NCBI GenBank assembly: GCA_946482655.1
Contig: CAMLSA010000042.1
Span: 1-25,623 of the forward strand
DNA: 25,623 nucleotides
Direction: 5' to 3'
Source: an uncultured Sphingomonas sp.
GTDB taxonomy: Bacteria > Pseudomonadota > Alphaproteobacteria > Sphingomonadales > Sphingomonadaceae
Positions 1 through 6,831 of this stretch are shown here, in pieces. The position numbers were made by a program, and so were the translations under genes. The notes under the pieces are model-generated. The model worked only from the letters and a program-made list of their open reading frames with translations. It was not told the DNA's origin and did not search any database. Each line of letters begins with the position of its first letter. Position 1 is the first letter of the stretch.

Positions 1-965
1 AAGCGGAAGAACGTGGCGCCTTACTGTTGGCCGATGGCTACAAGTGCGGCCATGCGCAACCTCCTGACCCGACGAGCTGGATGGCCTCAGGTGAGCGAAC
101 TGCAGATATCTTCGCTGGCAACCCGCTGCCCTTTCGCCAGGCGCTACTCGCCGCGACTTCGCTTGACGAGATTGCAACCTTATCGATCGGTGCCGTCACG
201 GGCCACAATCGCACCTTCTTGCTGTCCGAACCAGAGCGCATTGACGAGGAGATCGCTCTTGGCGCCGTTCGTCCAATCGTATCGCGCGCGCGCCATGTGC
301 CGGGCGTGATTGTGTCACAGGCCGGGCTTCGAGAGATGGCTAGCAACGGCGAAAAGACTTGGCTTCTCGTCCCAACAAATATTGATGAGCGCCACACCGG
401 TGTTCGCGCGCGCCTCGCGCGTATCGATCGTACGCAGAGGAAAAAAACGGTCTGGCTGAACAAACGCGACCCATGGTGGGAGATCGACGTGCCGGATCGG
501 TGCGACGCAATCTTCACCTATATGAACCACGGGGCGCCACGCCTAGTGCTCGCGGACGGCGAGATCGCGTGCACCAACACCCTGCATAATGTGCGCTTCA
601 AGGACGGCATAAGGCGGCCGGCACAAATTGCGGCCGCGCTTACTATGGTCTCGACGTTCGGACAGCTCTCCGCTGAGCTCAGAGGTCGGGTCTACGGTGG
701 AGGCGTTCTGAAGTTTGAACTTCAAGAAGCTCGACGTCTACCCGTGCTTCGAGCAAACCGCAGATGCACAGTGGCCAATCTGCGCAAGGTCGACGCGGTG
801 TGGCGCAGCCAAGGTGAGCACGCCGCCCGAACGCTAGCGGATCGACTGATGCTGCACCCAATCTTTGGCGAGCAATGGGAGCAGGCCGCTCGGGAGATGG
901 GGGCGGAGCTATTGCGATTGCGCGCGGAGCGCCTGAAAGTCGCCAAGCCACCCTCCACCATCTAG
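1..965 (+). CDS. Class I DNA adenine methyltransferase, C-terminal part (partial at window start)
   Basis: The frame is open to the first base, so only the C-terminal ~320 residues are present; an internal ATG at 27 is probably not the start. The catalytic SAM-binding core (including the NPPY motif) would lie outside the window. What is visible resembles the TaqI/Eco57I-type target-recognition region: an early 'IGAVTGHNRTFLL' segment (the usual '..G..TG.n..F.ls' opening of that domain), a central 'TKRxxW'-like stretch ending WWEIDVPDR, a 'CTNTLHNVRFKDG' segment, and the typical tail 'AELRGRVYGGGVLKFEL'. Members methylate adenine within a specific site, alone in a type II/IIG enzyme or as part of a larger defence system such as BREX PglX. 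Its stop codon interlocks with that of the convergent gene in CTAG at 962-965. Family assignment is by recognition and fairly secure; the exact system type cannot be told from the C-terminus. Confidence 0.75.
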   Translation, partial: AEERGALLLADGYKCGHAQPPDPTSWMASGERTADIFAGNPLPFRQALLAATSLDEIATLSIGAVTGHNRTFLLSEPERIDEEIALGAVRPIVSRARHVPGVIVSQAGLREMASNGEKTWLLVPTNIDERHTGVRARLARIDRTQRKKTVWLNKRDPWWEIDVPDRCDAIFTYMNHGAPRLVLADGEIACTNTLHNVRFKDGIRRPAQIAAALTMVSTFGQLSAELRGRVYGGGVLKFELQEARRLPVLRANRRCTVANLRKVDAVWRSQGEHAARTLADRLMLHPIFGEQWEQAAREMGAELLRLRAERLKVAKPPSTI

Positions 966-1657
966 GCCGGCCAACGGTCCGCCCACATCAGGCCCAGCGC
1001 GGTCGAGCGGCTGACCGTGATACACTCCAGCTTCTTTCGAAAATAGCGCTCCCAGCAAAGCCGCTGGAACAGCTGGATGGAGTTGCACCAGCTTTCATCG
1101 TCGCGAACGCTGTCGTTCCACAACTGCTCGAAGAAATTCGCGGCGACAATCTCACAGAGCAACGCGATCTCAAGCGGCGGATGGCACCAACGCGGCTCCT
1201 TGATCGGCAAGTCCAAGTGGCGCTTGCCGGCAATATGACCGCCGACCTGGAGATGGAAAAGCGGGCCAGGTTGTGTCGCCGCCTCTTCCTCGTCAACGTT
1301 TGCCCTATCGATGTGCCAGCGCGTGATTAGCTCGTCCTTGGCATTGGCAATGACGATCGCGGCATCGAGATTTCTTACGGGACAGAGATTCTCGTCATCT
1401 TGCGCGAATACGACTCTGGCGCCGTCGATCGATATCCGGATGGCCGCGCCGTTTTTGTCGACTGAGTTGTTAAAGAAGACGGGGCGGTTGCGATCGATCT
1501 CCATACCCCATGCTGGCGCAGCGCCGAGCTTGCGCAACCGCCCGGCTTGCTCCTCCAGAACCTGCCGCCCGTCCCAGGTCAGGATATTGGCCGTGGCGAG
1601 CTTCGACGCGACGATGCTCAGCGCCTTCCCAGCCTCCTCGGCGCCGACAACCGCCAT
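962..1657 (-). CDS. Uncharacterised protein, third gene of the GHKL/receiver operon
   Basis: A 231-residue protein that I do not recognise. The open frame extends to 1834, but that extension overlaps the preceding gene and is arginine-rich shadow. The ATG at 1657 lies two bases after the upstream stop (1660-1662), which decides the start and implies translational coupling. The N-terminal half looks like a mixed alpha/beta domain (a helix-rich start, then short strands ending in NLDAAIVIANAKDEL). The C-terminal half has conspicuous aromatic and charged motifs: FHLQVGGH, an RHLDLPIKEPRWCHPPLE segment, then helices rich in Trp and Phe (NFFEQLW, CWERYF). No signal peptide or membrane segment is seen. 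The motifs look conserved-protein-like rather than random, and its place as last gene of the operon suggests an effector or accessory subunit, but this is inference. No catalytic signature could be assigned. Confidence 0.7.
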   Translation of the reverse strand: MAVVGAEEAGKALSIVASKLATANILTWDGRQVLEEQAGRLRKLGAAPAWGMEIDRNRPVFFNNSVDKNGAAIRISIDGARVVFAQDDENLCPVRNLDAAIVIANAKDELITRWHIDRANVDEEEAATQPGPLFHLQVGGHIAGKRHLDLPIKEPRWCHPPLEIALLCEIVAANFFEQLWNDSVRDDESWCNSIQLFQRLCWERYFRKKLECITVSRSTALGLMWADRWPA

Positions 1658-1659
1658 CG

Positions 1660-2754
1660 CTAAGCGTCGCGCTGCCGCGTCTTTACCGACTCCGCCAACT
1701 CGGCATCGGCATCGTCCACGAAAAGCGGCTCGGCGTGCTCGCGATATCGATCGGTCTGGATGCAGTTCCAGCAAATTCTCGGACGAATTGTGAAGCGCAA
1801 GGGAGTCGGCGCATAGGCGGCGACAGAGTGGCATATCTCAGTTGCTTCTCGGCATGAGACACAGGCCAGAGCAGCTGCCTCATCAGGCTTGCCGGTCCAC
1901 GGCGACAAGGCTGGATTGAGCGGGAGGTCGAGCGCAGCGCTGATCTTTTCCGCCCGATCTGCGTTGCGCAACGATATTGGACGAACGCCCAGAAGTCCCT
2001 CCGCCCAGTCCAGCAGCGTGTCGAGCCACCAACGTCGCCACCCCTCTCCGAACAGGCCAGCGTAGCGAACCGGCTGCATCTGCGAATGGGCTGAAAGCCG
2101 CTCGAACGACAGCCTATCGATTCCCAGTCGCGCTGCGGCATCGGCGTCATCGACGAGAAGACCGGGCTGATCGATGAGCGTCTTGAGGATAAACTTTGCA
2201 AGCGTGTGTGGCGCAGTCGCCTTGCTGAAAGCAGCAGCGATATCCTGCTGGTGGATCAGATCAACGTCATCGTTACGTTTGAGCAGCTCTTCCGCCCGGT
2301 ACTTGCCGCCTGCATCGCGAAGAGTGCCGTAGCCCGTGGCGAGCGCGATCATCTCGCGTCGGATCACCGGCCTTCTCTTCTCAATCTCCTCCTTGCGATA
2401 GACGCGATCGAAGAGGTCATGCGCGGTCTTATCGGGCAAATAGAGATTCTGGATCTTCGCTTCGTTGGAGACCAGCACGATAGGAAGATCCACCGATGGA
2501 TCGGTGCTTGCCCTGTCTCTGAGCTGCTGCGCCAGAACGCCGGCCTTGTAGGTCTCGCTTGGCTCAATGTCGCTGGCGTTCTCGTCAAGTCGATAGTCGA
2601 GGGCGAGTATGGCGGGCCGCGCCGCCATGATCGTGTTCGCCAAGGCTAGCACCGGGCCTACCGCAACGAACTCAATCACGAGCTCGTCACGCGTCGACAA
2701 GAGTCTCGCATATTGCGGATCCTGATCATCGACGAAGATGCCCATCAAGGTCAT
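1660..2754 (-). CDS. Receiver-like domain protein with C-terminal zinc-ribbon-like cysteines
   Basis: A 364-residue protein. The start at 2754 shares an ATGA with the stop of the upstream kinase-like gene; earlier starts run antiparallel to nothing useful and overlap that gene heavily. Residues 1-125 look like a response-regulator receiver: an acidic pair Asp9-Asp10 after the first strand (GIFVDDQD), a candidate phospho-acceptor Asp53 (ILALDYRLDE), Ser96 (IVLVSNEAK) and Lys121 (RVYRKEEI). Two insertions and the DxR context make it divergent, so phosphorylation is plausible but unproven. Residues 130-290 are helical without a recognised DNA-binding domain. The C-terminus has C298xxC301, C308 and C328xxC331, a likely structural zinc site. 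It probably receives signals from the neighbouring dual-ATPase protein. It is not a standard transcription regulator, since no winged helix or LuxR/Fis helix-turn-helix is visible. Confidence 0.75.
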   Translation of the reverse strand: MTLMGIFVDDQDPQYARLLSTRDELVIEFVAVGPVLALANTIMAARPAILALDYRLDENASDIEPSETYKAGVLAQQLRDRASTDPSVDLPIVLVSNEAKIQNLYLPDKTAHDLFDRVYRKEEIEKRRPVIRREMIALATGYGTLRDAGGKYRAEELLKRNDDVDLIHQQDIAAAFSKATAPHTLAKFILKTLIDQPGLLVDDADAAARLGIDRLSFERLSAHSQMQPVRYAGLFGEGWRRWWLDTLLDWAEGLLGVRPISLRNADRAEKISAALDLPLNPALSPWTGKPDEAAALACVSCREATEICHSVAAYAPTPLRFTIRPRICWNCIQTDRYREHAEPLFVDDADAELAESVKTRQRDA

Positions 2755-5033
2755 ACTCCGGGCTCCTGGAAAGCGAGTACAGAGAATTCCATCCGGCAGG
2801 TGAAGGTGCTTGAGGGCTCCGCCACGCGCGCCGCGCCGCCATAGCTTTCGGCGATGTCTGAGACGATCTTTAGCCCGAGGCCGGTTCCAGGGCCGACAAC
2901 ACCGTCCTCGTCGGTATTCATCGTTGTCGTGAAGAAGGGCCGGAACACGCGGACCCAATACTCTTCAGGTATACCCACGCCGTTGTCCTCGAAGGCGAGA
3001 ACGACCTGATCACCGACGGCACGCGCGGAGATCCGAATTGTGGGCGAGGTCACTTTCGCTTTGCGCAGTGATTTGATCGAGTTGGTCAGGAAGTTCAGCA
3101 GGACAGAATCAAATTCGCTGGAGTGCATCGGCGAAGTTCGTAGCGACAGAGGCTGCACATCGACCTCAAACGCGATCGTCTGTCTGGTCATGTAGGAGCC
3201 GAACTGGCGCACGAACCTGTCGATGGCCCCCCTCACCGATAGATCGCGTAGCTCGCGGCTTTCCGTGCTCGACATCAGTCCGGCAATATAGCCACCGAGA
3301 TCGAACAGCCGCTCGGAAGCTGCTCGGAGCTGCTCGAGCTGCTCCACGACGAGCATCCTGTCGTCGCTCGCTGGAAGCTCCTCGACCAGCTCTTCGAGCA
3401 AAGCGATGTTGGAGGACACGCCGCCCTGCGCGCCTTTCACCTCATGGCCGAACATGCTGATCGACAGCCCCAATGAAGCGAGGATACGCAGCATCTCCTC
3501 ATATTGGAGCGCTTCTTCCCGTTCGGCCTCGACCTTATCCTCATAGGCTTTCGCCGCGCTGGCTAGGTCCTGCAGCATTCCGGCCACGCCGCTTGGACTG
3601 CCCGAGCCGAAATCCTCGGGACGAATGCTCTGGATAATTTCGGAAGGCTTGCGAACCTTCGAGACGAAGCCAGGCTGAATCGACGTCTGCTTGCGCTCGC
3701 GGATCTCGGCCACACGCAGCGCTGCCCATTCGATAGCCCAGCGCACGAACTGGCGAAGCTCTTCGAAAGCCTCATTCTCAAGCAAGCCTTCCCGACTGCT
3801 CGTCTCCTCGAACAACGGGTTGCGCGAGGAACTTAGGGATACAGCCCCGAAGAAGTTGCGGTTGTTGCCAGGGACGAGAAGTGACCGACGTGAGACGTCG
3901 AGATCCAATCGAAGCCAGTCATCGGTGGGCTCACCATATGGGAACACGCGAAAGCCATTGCGATAGATCCGGATGCCGCCGAAGCGTCGCCCCATGTCGC
4001 CGGCGACATTCGCGGAGATTCCTGACAGAACCGACGCGAGATAGATGAAATAGCTGGCCTCCATCTTCAGGGGGCCTACCAGCATGAAGCTCCCGTCCGC
4101 CACGGCCGACTCATCAAGGCCAAGCTTGCGGGAGCGGACCCGAACATGCCCTTGCCCGCGATCGTCGATCTCGGCGTCGATCGTTGCCAAGGCATGGTCC
4201 AAGAAGCTCTTCTCGATCGAGAATAGTGCGCGCTGTTTGTCTTGAGAGACGCCGTTTATATCGACCCGAAACCCAGGATCTGGTTCGAGCTCATCCTCGT
4301 CCGCATCGTCGTCGCGCTGGACCTCCGCCACCCTAAAAGGCGCCTGCAGCAAAATCACGGATCGCCAGACGCTCTCGATGGCGCGCGCCGGCCAGGCGTC
4401 GCGAAGCTCCGAGATGACCAGCTTGGTGCCCTGATCATCGGGCGCTTTGGAAAAACGCTCAATACGGCTGTAGACATCGCTCAGGTCAGCCCCGGCCTTG
4501 AAATCCGTGTCCCACTCGAATGTGACGCGATAGCCGACCTCTTCGCCTCGTGGCCGAGTTGTCAGAACAAGGCGAGAGCCAAGTCGTTGGACTGCGAACC
4601 GTCCGATCCCTTTTTGCCCTGCGCGCTGGCGCCCGAAGCGGGGCGAGATCGGTTCTTCCTGCTTTGCGGCAGTCGAGATCCGCATCCACGCAGATCGGAT
4701 CGCGGATTCTGGCATTCCGTTGCCGTCGTCCTCGATCGTTAAAACGCCACCGACGCGGTCGTGGTGGCGAAAGTTCAAAGAGACATTCGTTGCGTCCGCA
4801 TCGAACGCGTTCTTGATCAGCTCGGAAACCGCAGTCTCTTGTCGCCCGACCAGCTGCTCGCCGAGCCGCTGAATGTGACCGGCGTCGACCGAAAAGCGAA
4901 TTTCGTCAGGGTTGAGATCGACGATTTGACGCGACAAATTCTCAATGAGCCGCCAGTTTGGATGTTCGTCTTTGAGCAGCGTCTCAAGCTGAGCCTGCAG
5001 GACCTTTTCATTAGACAAGCCATCTTCAGTCAT
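2751..5033 (-). CDS. Dual GHKL ATPase protein: Hsp90/MORC-like N-terminus plus histidine-kinase-like C-terminus
   Basis: A 760-residue cytoplasmic protein from the ATG at 5033; a frame extension to 5147 (38 more residues) lacks family character and was not used. The first ATPase has an N-box ELIKNAFDAD (71-80), G1 EDDGNGM (101-107) and a glycine lid AGQKGIGRFA (138-147), followed by a transducer-like region with GIRIYRNGFRVFPYGE (353-368). A charged helix, probably coiled coil (about 490-520), leads to a second module: an H-box-like SMFGHEVKG with His530, N-box LLNFLTNSIKSL (645-656), G1 EDNGVGIP (682-689), F-box VFRPFFTTT (696-704) and G2 GPGTGLGL (714-721). The second half is a standard histidine-kinase ATPase. 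No transmembrane or PAS domain is seen, so the sensing element is probably the N-terminal ATPase. It is first in an operon with a receiver-like gene, coupled by ATGA. Confidence 0.85.
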   Translation of the reverse strand: MTEDGLSNEKVLQAQLETLLKDEHPNWRLIENLSRQIVDLNPDEIRFSVDAGHIQRLGEQLVGRQETAVSELIKNAFDADATNVSLNFRHHDRVGGVLTIEDDGNGMPESAIRSAWMRISTAAKQEEPISPRFGRQRAGQKGIGRFAVQRLGSRLVLTTRPRGEEVGYRVTFEWDTDFKAGADLSDVYSRIERFSKAPDDQGTKLVISELRDAWPARAIESVWRSVILLQAPFRVAEVQRDDDADEDELEPDPGFRVDINGVSQDKQRALFSIEKSFLDHALATIDAEIDDRGQGHVRVRSRKLGLDESAVADGSFMLVGPLKMEASYFIYLASVLSGISANVAGDMGRRFGGIRIYRNGFRVFPYGEPTDDWLRLDLDVSRRSLLVPGNNRNFFGAVSLSSSRNPLFEETSSREGLLENEAFEELRQFVRWAIEWAALRVAEIRERKQTSIQPGFVSKVRKPSEIIQSIRPEDFGSGSPSGVAGMLQDLASAAKAYEDKVEAEREEALQYEEMLRILASLGLSISMFGHEVKGAQGGVSSNIALLEELVEELPASDDRMLVVEQLEQLRAASERLFDLGGYIAGLMSSTESRELRDLSVRGAIDRFVRQFGSYMTRQTIAFEVDVQPLSLRTSPMHSSEFDSVLLNFLTNSIKSLRKAKVTSPTIRISARAVGDQVVLAFEDNGVGIPEEYWVRVFRPFFTTTMNTDEDGVVGPGTGLGLKIVSDIAESYGGAARVAEPSSTFTCRMEFSVLAFQEPGV

Positions 5034-5121
5034 CACGTTTGACTGCTCGTATTCGGTCTGGCCGATAACATCCCTTTTTCGCCCCGAATGCCTCGTTGCC
5101 GGCAAGCTTTGCCGCATCCGA

Positions 5122-5143
5122 CAGTCCTGGGCAAGGAGGACTG
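5122..5143. repeat. 7-bp inverted repeat upstream of the GHKL operon
   Basis: CAGTCCT (5122-5128) and AGGACTG (5137-5143) are exact inverted copies separated by 8 bases, about 90-110 bp upstream of the kinase-like start. It could be an operator or an RNA hairpin; a chance occurrence is also possible. Confidence 0.35.
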
Positions 5144-5404
5144 CCATTGGACATCAGGCCAGCCCATTGCTGATCGCGCATCATCCAAAGATCGGCGCCG
5201 GAGTGAATGGCAGCTAACGGGGCATCGCTTTGGCTTGGTCAACGTCAGCAACCAGGGCGAGCCTTGTTTGATCAACCGCGCAAAGAAGCGCCTGCATCCA
5301 ACCGGACGTGTCACGCATTTCCAATGGCGAGGCCGGGCCCGACAGCACCAACTACCATCACAAAAGGTGGGCTAAGGGGTGGGTCAGGAGTTGGATTAAG
5401 GTGG

Positions 5405-5455
5405 ATCCGGCTCACCTAAATCGTACGAAATCGTAGATTTAGGCTATTGCCGGAT
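5405..5455. repeat. Nested imperfect palindrome next to tRNA-Leu
   Basis: The outer arms ATCCGGC (5405-5411) and GCCGGAT (5449-5455) enclose inner arms CCTAAATC (5415-5422) and GATTTAGG (5436-5443). Inside these lie TACGA (5424-5428) and TCGTA (5431-5435), with a single unpaired G at 5423. In total about 20 base pairs can form over 51 bases. It lies 7 bases beyond the tRNA CCA end. No T-run follows on the minus strand, so it is not a classical intrinsic terminator, although it could still stop tRNA transcription. A protein-binding or recombination site is the alternative. Confidence 0.7.
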
Positions 5456-5461
5456 ACATAC

Positions 5462-5548
5462 TGGTGCGGTCGAGAAGACTCGAACTTCCACGGCCTTTCG
5501 GCCACAACGACCTCAACGTTGCGCGTCTACCAGTTCCGCCACGACCGC
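5462..5548 (-). tRNA. tRNA-Leu (anticodon GAG)
   Basis: The minus strand folds into an 87-nt leucine tRNA with encoded CCA. The acceptor arm is GCGGTCG paired with CGACCGC, followed by discriminator A and CCA (complement at 5462-5464). The D-arm has GGCGGAACTGGTAGACGC, the anticodon stem is CAACG/CGTTG with loop TTGAGGT, giving GAG, and the long variable arm (about GTGGCCGAAAGGCCGTGG) marks a class II tRNA. The T-loop is TTCGAGT. It reads CUC/CUU codons. The gene marks the border between the accessory block on its 3' side and the core genome on its 5' side; tRNA 3' ends are common integration targets. Confidence 0.96.
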
Positions 5549-5561
5549 ACACCGAGTTAGT

Positions 5562-5579
5562 ATCCCGGCGGGCCGGGAT
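5562..5579 (-). terminator. GC-rich hairpin between pfkA-like gene and tRNA-Leu
   Basis: ATCCCGGC (5562-5569) and GCCGGGAT (5572-5579) form a perfect 8-bp inverted repeat with a GG centre. It lies about 95 bases past the phosphofructokinase stop and just upstream of the tRNA. There is no U-tract on the minus-strand side (sequence ACTAACTCGG follows), so termination is only a guess. Confidence 0.3.
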
Positions 5580-5674
5580 GCTGGTAGGCGCGTGCCCCTA
5601 GCAAAGCGGATAGGCGGGCGCAATGGGCAATCGCGTACGGGCGATCCATATCGCCGCGATCGGCTCGCCGCCTC

Positions 5675-6775
5675 TCAGTAGAGAAACATCGGCATGCCTT
5701 CGACATGGGTCAGCTTGGGCCGATAGCGCGCGGGGTCGTAGAGCATCTCGACATCGACCGCCTTGGTGCCGCCTAACAATGTGTCGATCGGCACGCTGCA
5801 ATAATTGCCGTCCCTGAGCGCCAGCATCCGGCCGGTCTCGCCCGACTCGATCTTTCGGATGGCGAGGCCGCCGAAGGCGAAGCCGACCATCCGATCGAGC
5901 GCGTCGGGATCGCCCGAGCGCATCAGATAGGCGAGCTGCTGGACGATCGTCCCCTGCTTGGCCCGCTCCTCGATCAGCAGCGCGAGTCTCCGGCTGATCG
6001 CCTGTTCGCTCCGCCTGGTCGCCGAAAGCTGGCGTTCGCCGGCCTGCGCCTCGTCTCCGCTGAGCTTCGCGCCCTCGGAGATCACGCACATCGCATAGGC
6101 CCCCGGCCGACTGCGCCGGTCCTCGACCAGCAGCGGCAGCAATATGTCGGGATCGACGGGCACTTCGGCGATCACGGTACGGTCGACCTGGGCGAGGAAG
6201 CCGGAGAGCAAGGCGGTCTCGCCCGAGCGGCGGCCGAACAGCTCGATCACCGCGATCCGCTCATGGCTCTCGGCGGTGGTCCTGAGCGCATTGATCGCAT
6301 CGACCGAGCGGGTGATCGCGGTCGAGAAGCCGATGCAATAGTCCGTCCCGAATACGTCATTGTCCATCGTCTTGGGCACCGAGATCACTGGGAAGCCCTG
6401 TGCCGACAGATGGGCCGAGAAGCGCAGCGTGCCGTCCCCGCCCAGGGTGATCAGTGCGCCGACCCCCAATTTGTCGAGCACGTCGAGGACATGCGCGGTC
6501 CGGTCGCCGCCGGCCACGGTACGCGGATCGGTGCGCGAGGTGTGGAGCATCGTCCCGCCGACCCGGTCGATCCCGCGCACCGCCTCGCGGTCGAGCGCCT
6601 TGCTATGCGCGGCGACGCTCGCCTCGTCGGCCGGATCGATTTCGAGGAACCCCTGCCAGCCGCGCTTGAAGCCGATCACCTCCCAGCCGCGATCGAGCGC
6701 GGACAAGGTGATCGAGCGGATGCACGGATTGAGCCCCGGCACATCGCCGCCGCCCGTGAGGATCCCGATCCGCAT
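5675..6775 (-). CDS. pfkA: 6-phosphofructokinase, probably ATP-dependent
   Basis: A 366-residue phosphofructokinase that phosphorylates fructose 6-phosphate to the 1,6-bisphosphate in the cytoplasm. Seen: the nucleotide loop GILTGGGDVPGLN (4-16), GGDGT (112-116), the catalytic loop PKTMDND (134-140, Asp138 as base), GRRSGE (181-186) and AEVP (203-206) in the sugar-phosphate site. Glycine in GGDGT is the residue linked to ATP use, where PPi enzymes carry Asp; the Lys in PKTMDND is the 'Lys124' state shared by PPi enzymes and by some ATP enzymes such as the trypanosomatid ones. ATP is therefore the more likely donor, not certain. The ATG at 6775 has a good ribosome site (GAGGAG, 8-9 bases upstream). 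It follows the zinc-ribbon gene by 54 bp in the same direction. The longer frame on the opposite strand is shadow. Confidence 0.9.
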   Translation of the reverse strand: MRIGILTGGGDVPGLNPCIRSITLSALDRGWEVIGFKRGWQGFLEIDPADEASVAAHSKALDREAVRGIDRVGGTMLHTSRTDPRTVAGGDRTAHVLDVLDKLGVGALITLGGDGTLRFSAHLSAQGFPVISVPKTMDNDVFGTDYCIGFSTAITRSVDAINALRTTAESHERIAVIELFGRRSGETALLSGFLAQVDRTVIAEVPVDPDILLPLLVEDRRSRPGAYAMCVISEGAKLSGDEAQAGERQLSATRRSEQAISRRLALLIEERAKQGTIVQQLAYLMRSGDPDALDRMVGFAFGGLAIRKIESGETGRMLALRDGNYCSVPIDTLLGGTKAVDVEMLYDPARYRPKLTHVEGMPMFLY

Positions 6776-6791
6776 GTGGCTCTCCTCGAAA

Positions 6792-6831
6792 GATCCTTCC
6801 CCATCTCCGATGAGGAATATCTGGGAAGATC
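6792..6831 (-). promoter_or_regulatory. Dyad straddling the zinc-ribbon stop codon in the pfk leader
   Basis: Read on the minus strand, GATCTTCCC (6831-6823) pairs with GGGAAGGATC (6801-6792) with one bulged base and a ~21-base loop. It overlaps the stop codon of the zinc-ribbon gene (6830-6832) and ends just before the pfk ribosome site. A short CTTTC follows, so it may act as a weak terminator or as a leader structure; neither is proven. Confidence 0.4.

Larger units (their letters stand above)
5034..5461. other. Intergenic stretch between the accessory operon and tRNA-Leu
   Basis: These 428 bases contain no convincing gene. The short open frames on both strands give arginine/serine-rich or low-order peptides without recognisable motifs. 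It should contain the promoter of the three-gene operon, but no clear -35/-10 pair was found. It holds a short dyad (5122-5143) near the operon start and a large nested palindrome (5405-5455) beside the tRNA. A tract of near-repeated G-rich words (ggtgggctaag, ggtgggtcag, ggattaaggtgg) lies at about 5365-5405. This is where an island integrase would normally be expected, and none is present. Confidence 0.6.

Noticed and set aside
5034..5147. 38-residue N-terminal extension of the dual-GHKL protein
   Set aside because: Basic, unstructured sequence without family character; ATG at 5033 fits better, although the ribosome site is weak, so this is not certain.
5033..5375. Small open frames on both strands in the tRNA-proximal gap (for example 5033-5314 minus, 5088-5375 plus)
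   Set aside because: Peptides lack recognisable motifs; the minus frame ends in a TGATG with the kinase start, but this looks coincidental. They could be integrase or phage remnants, which I could not identify.
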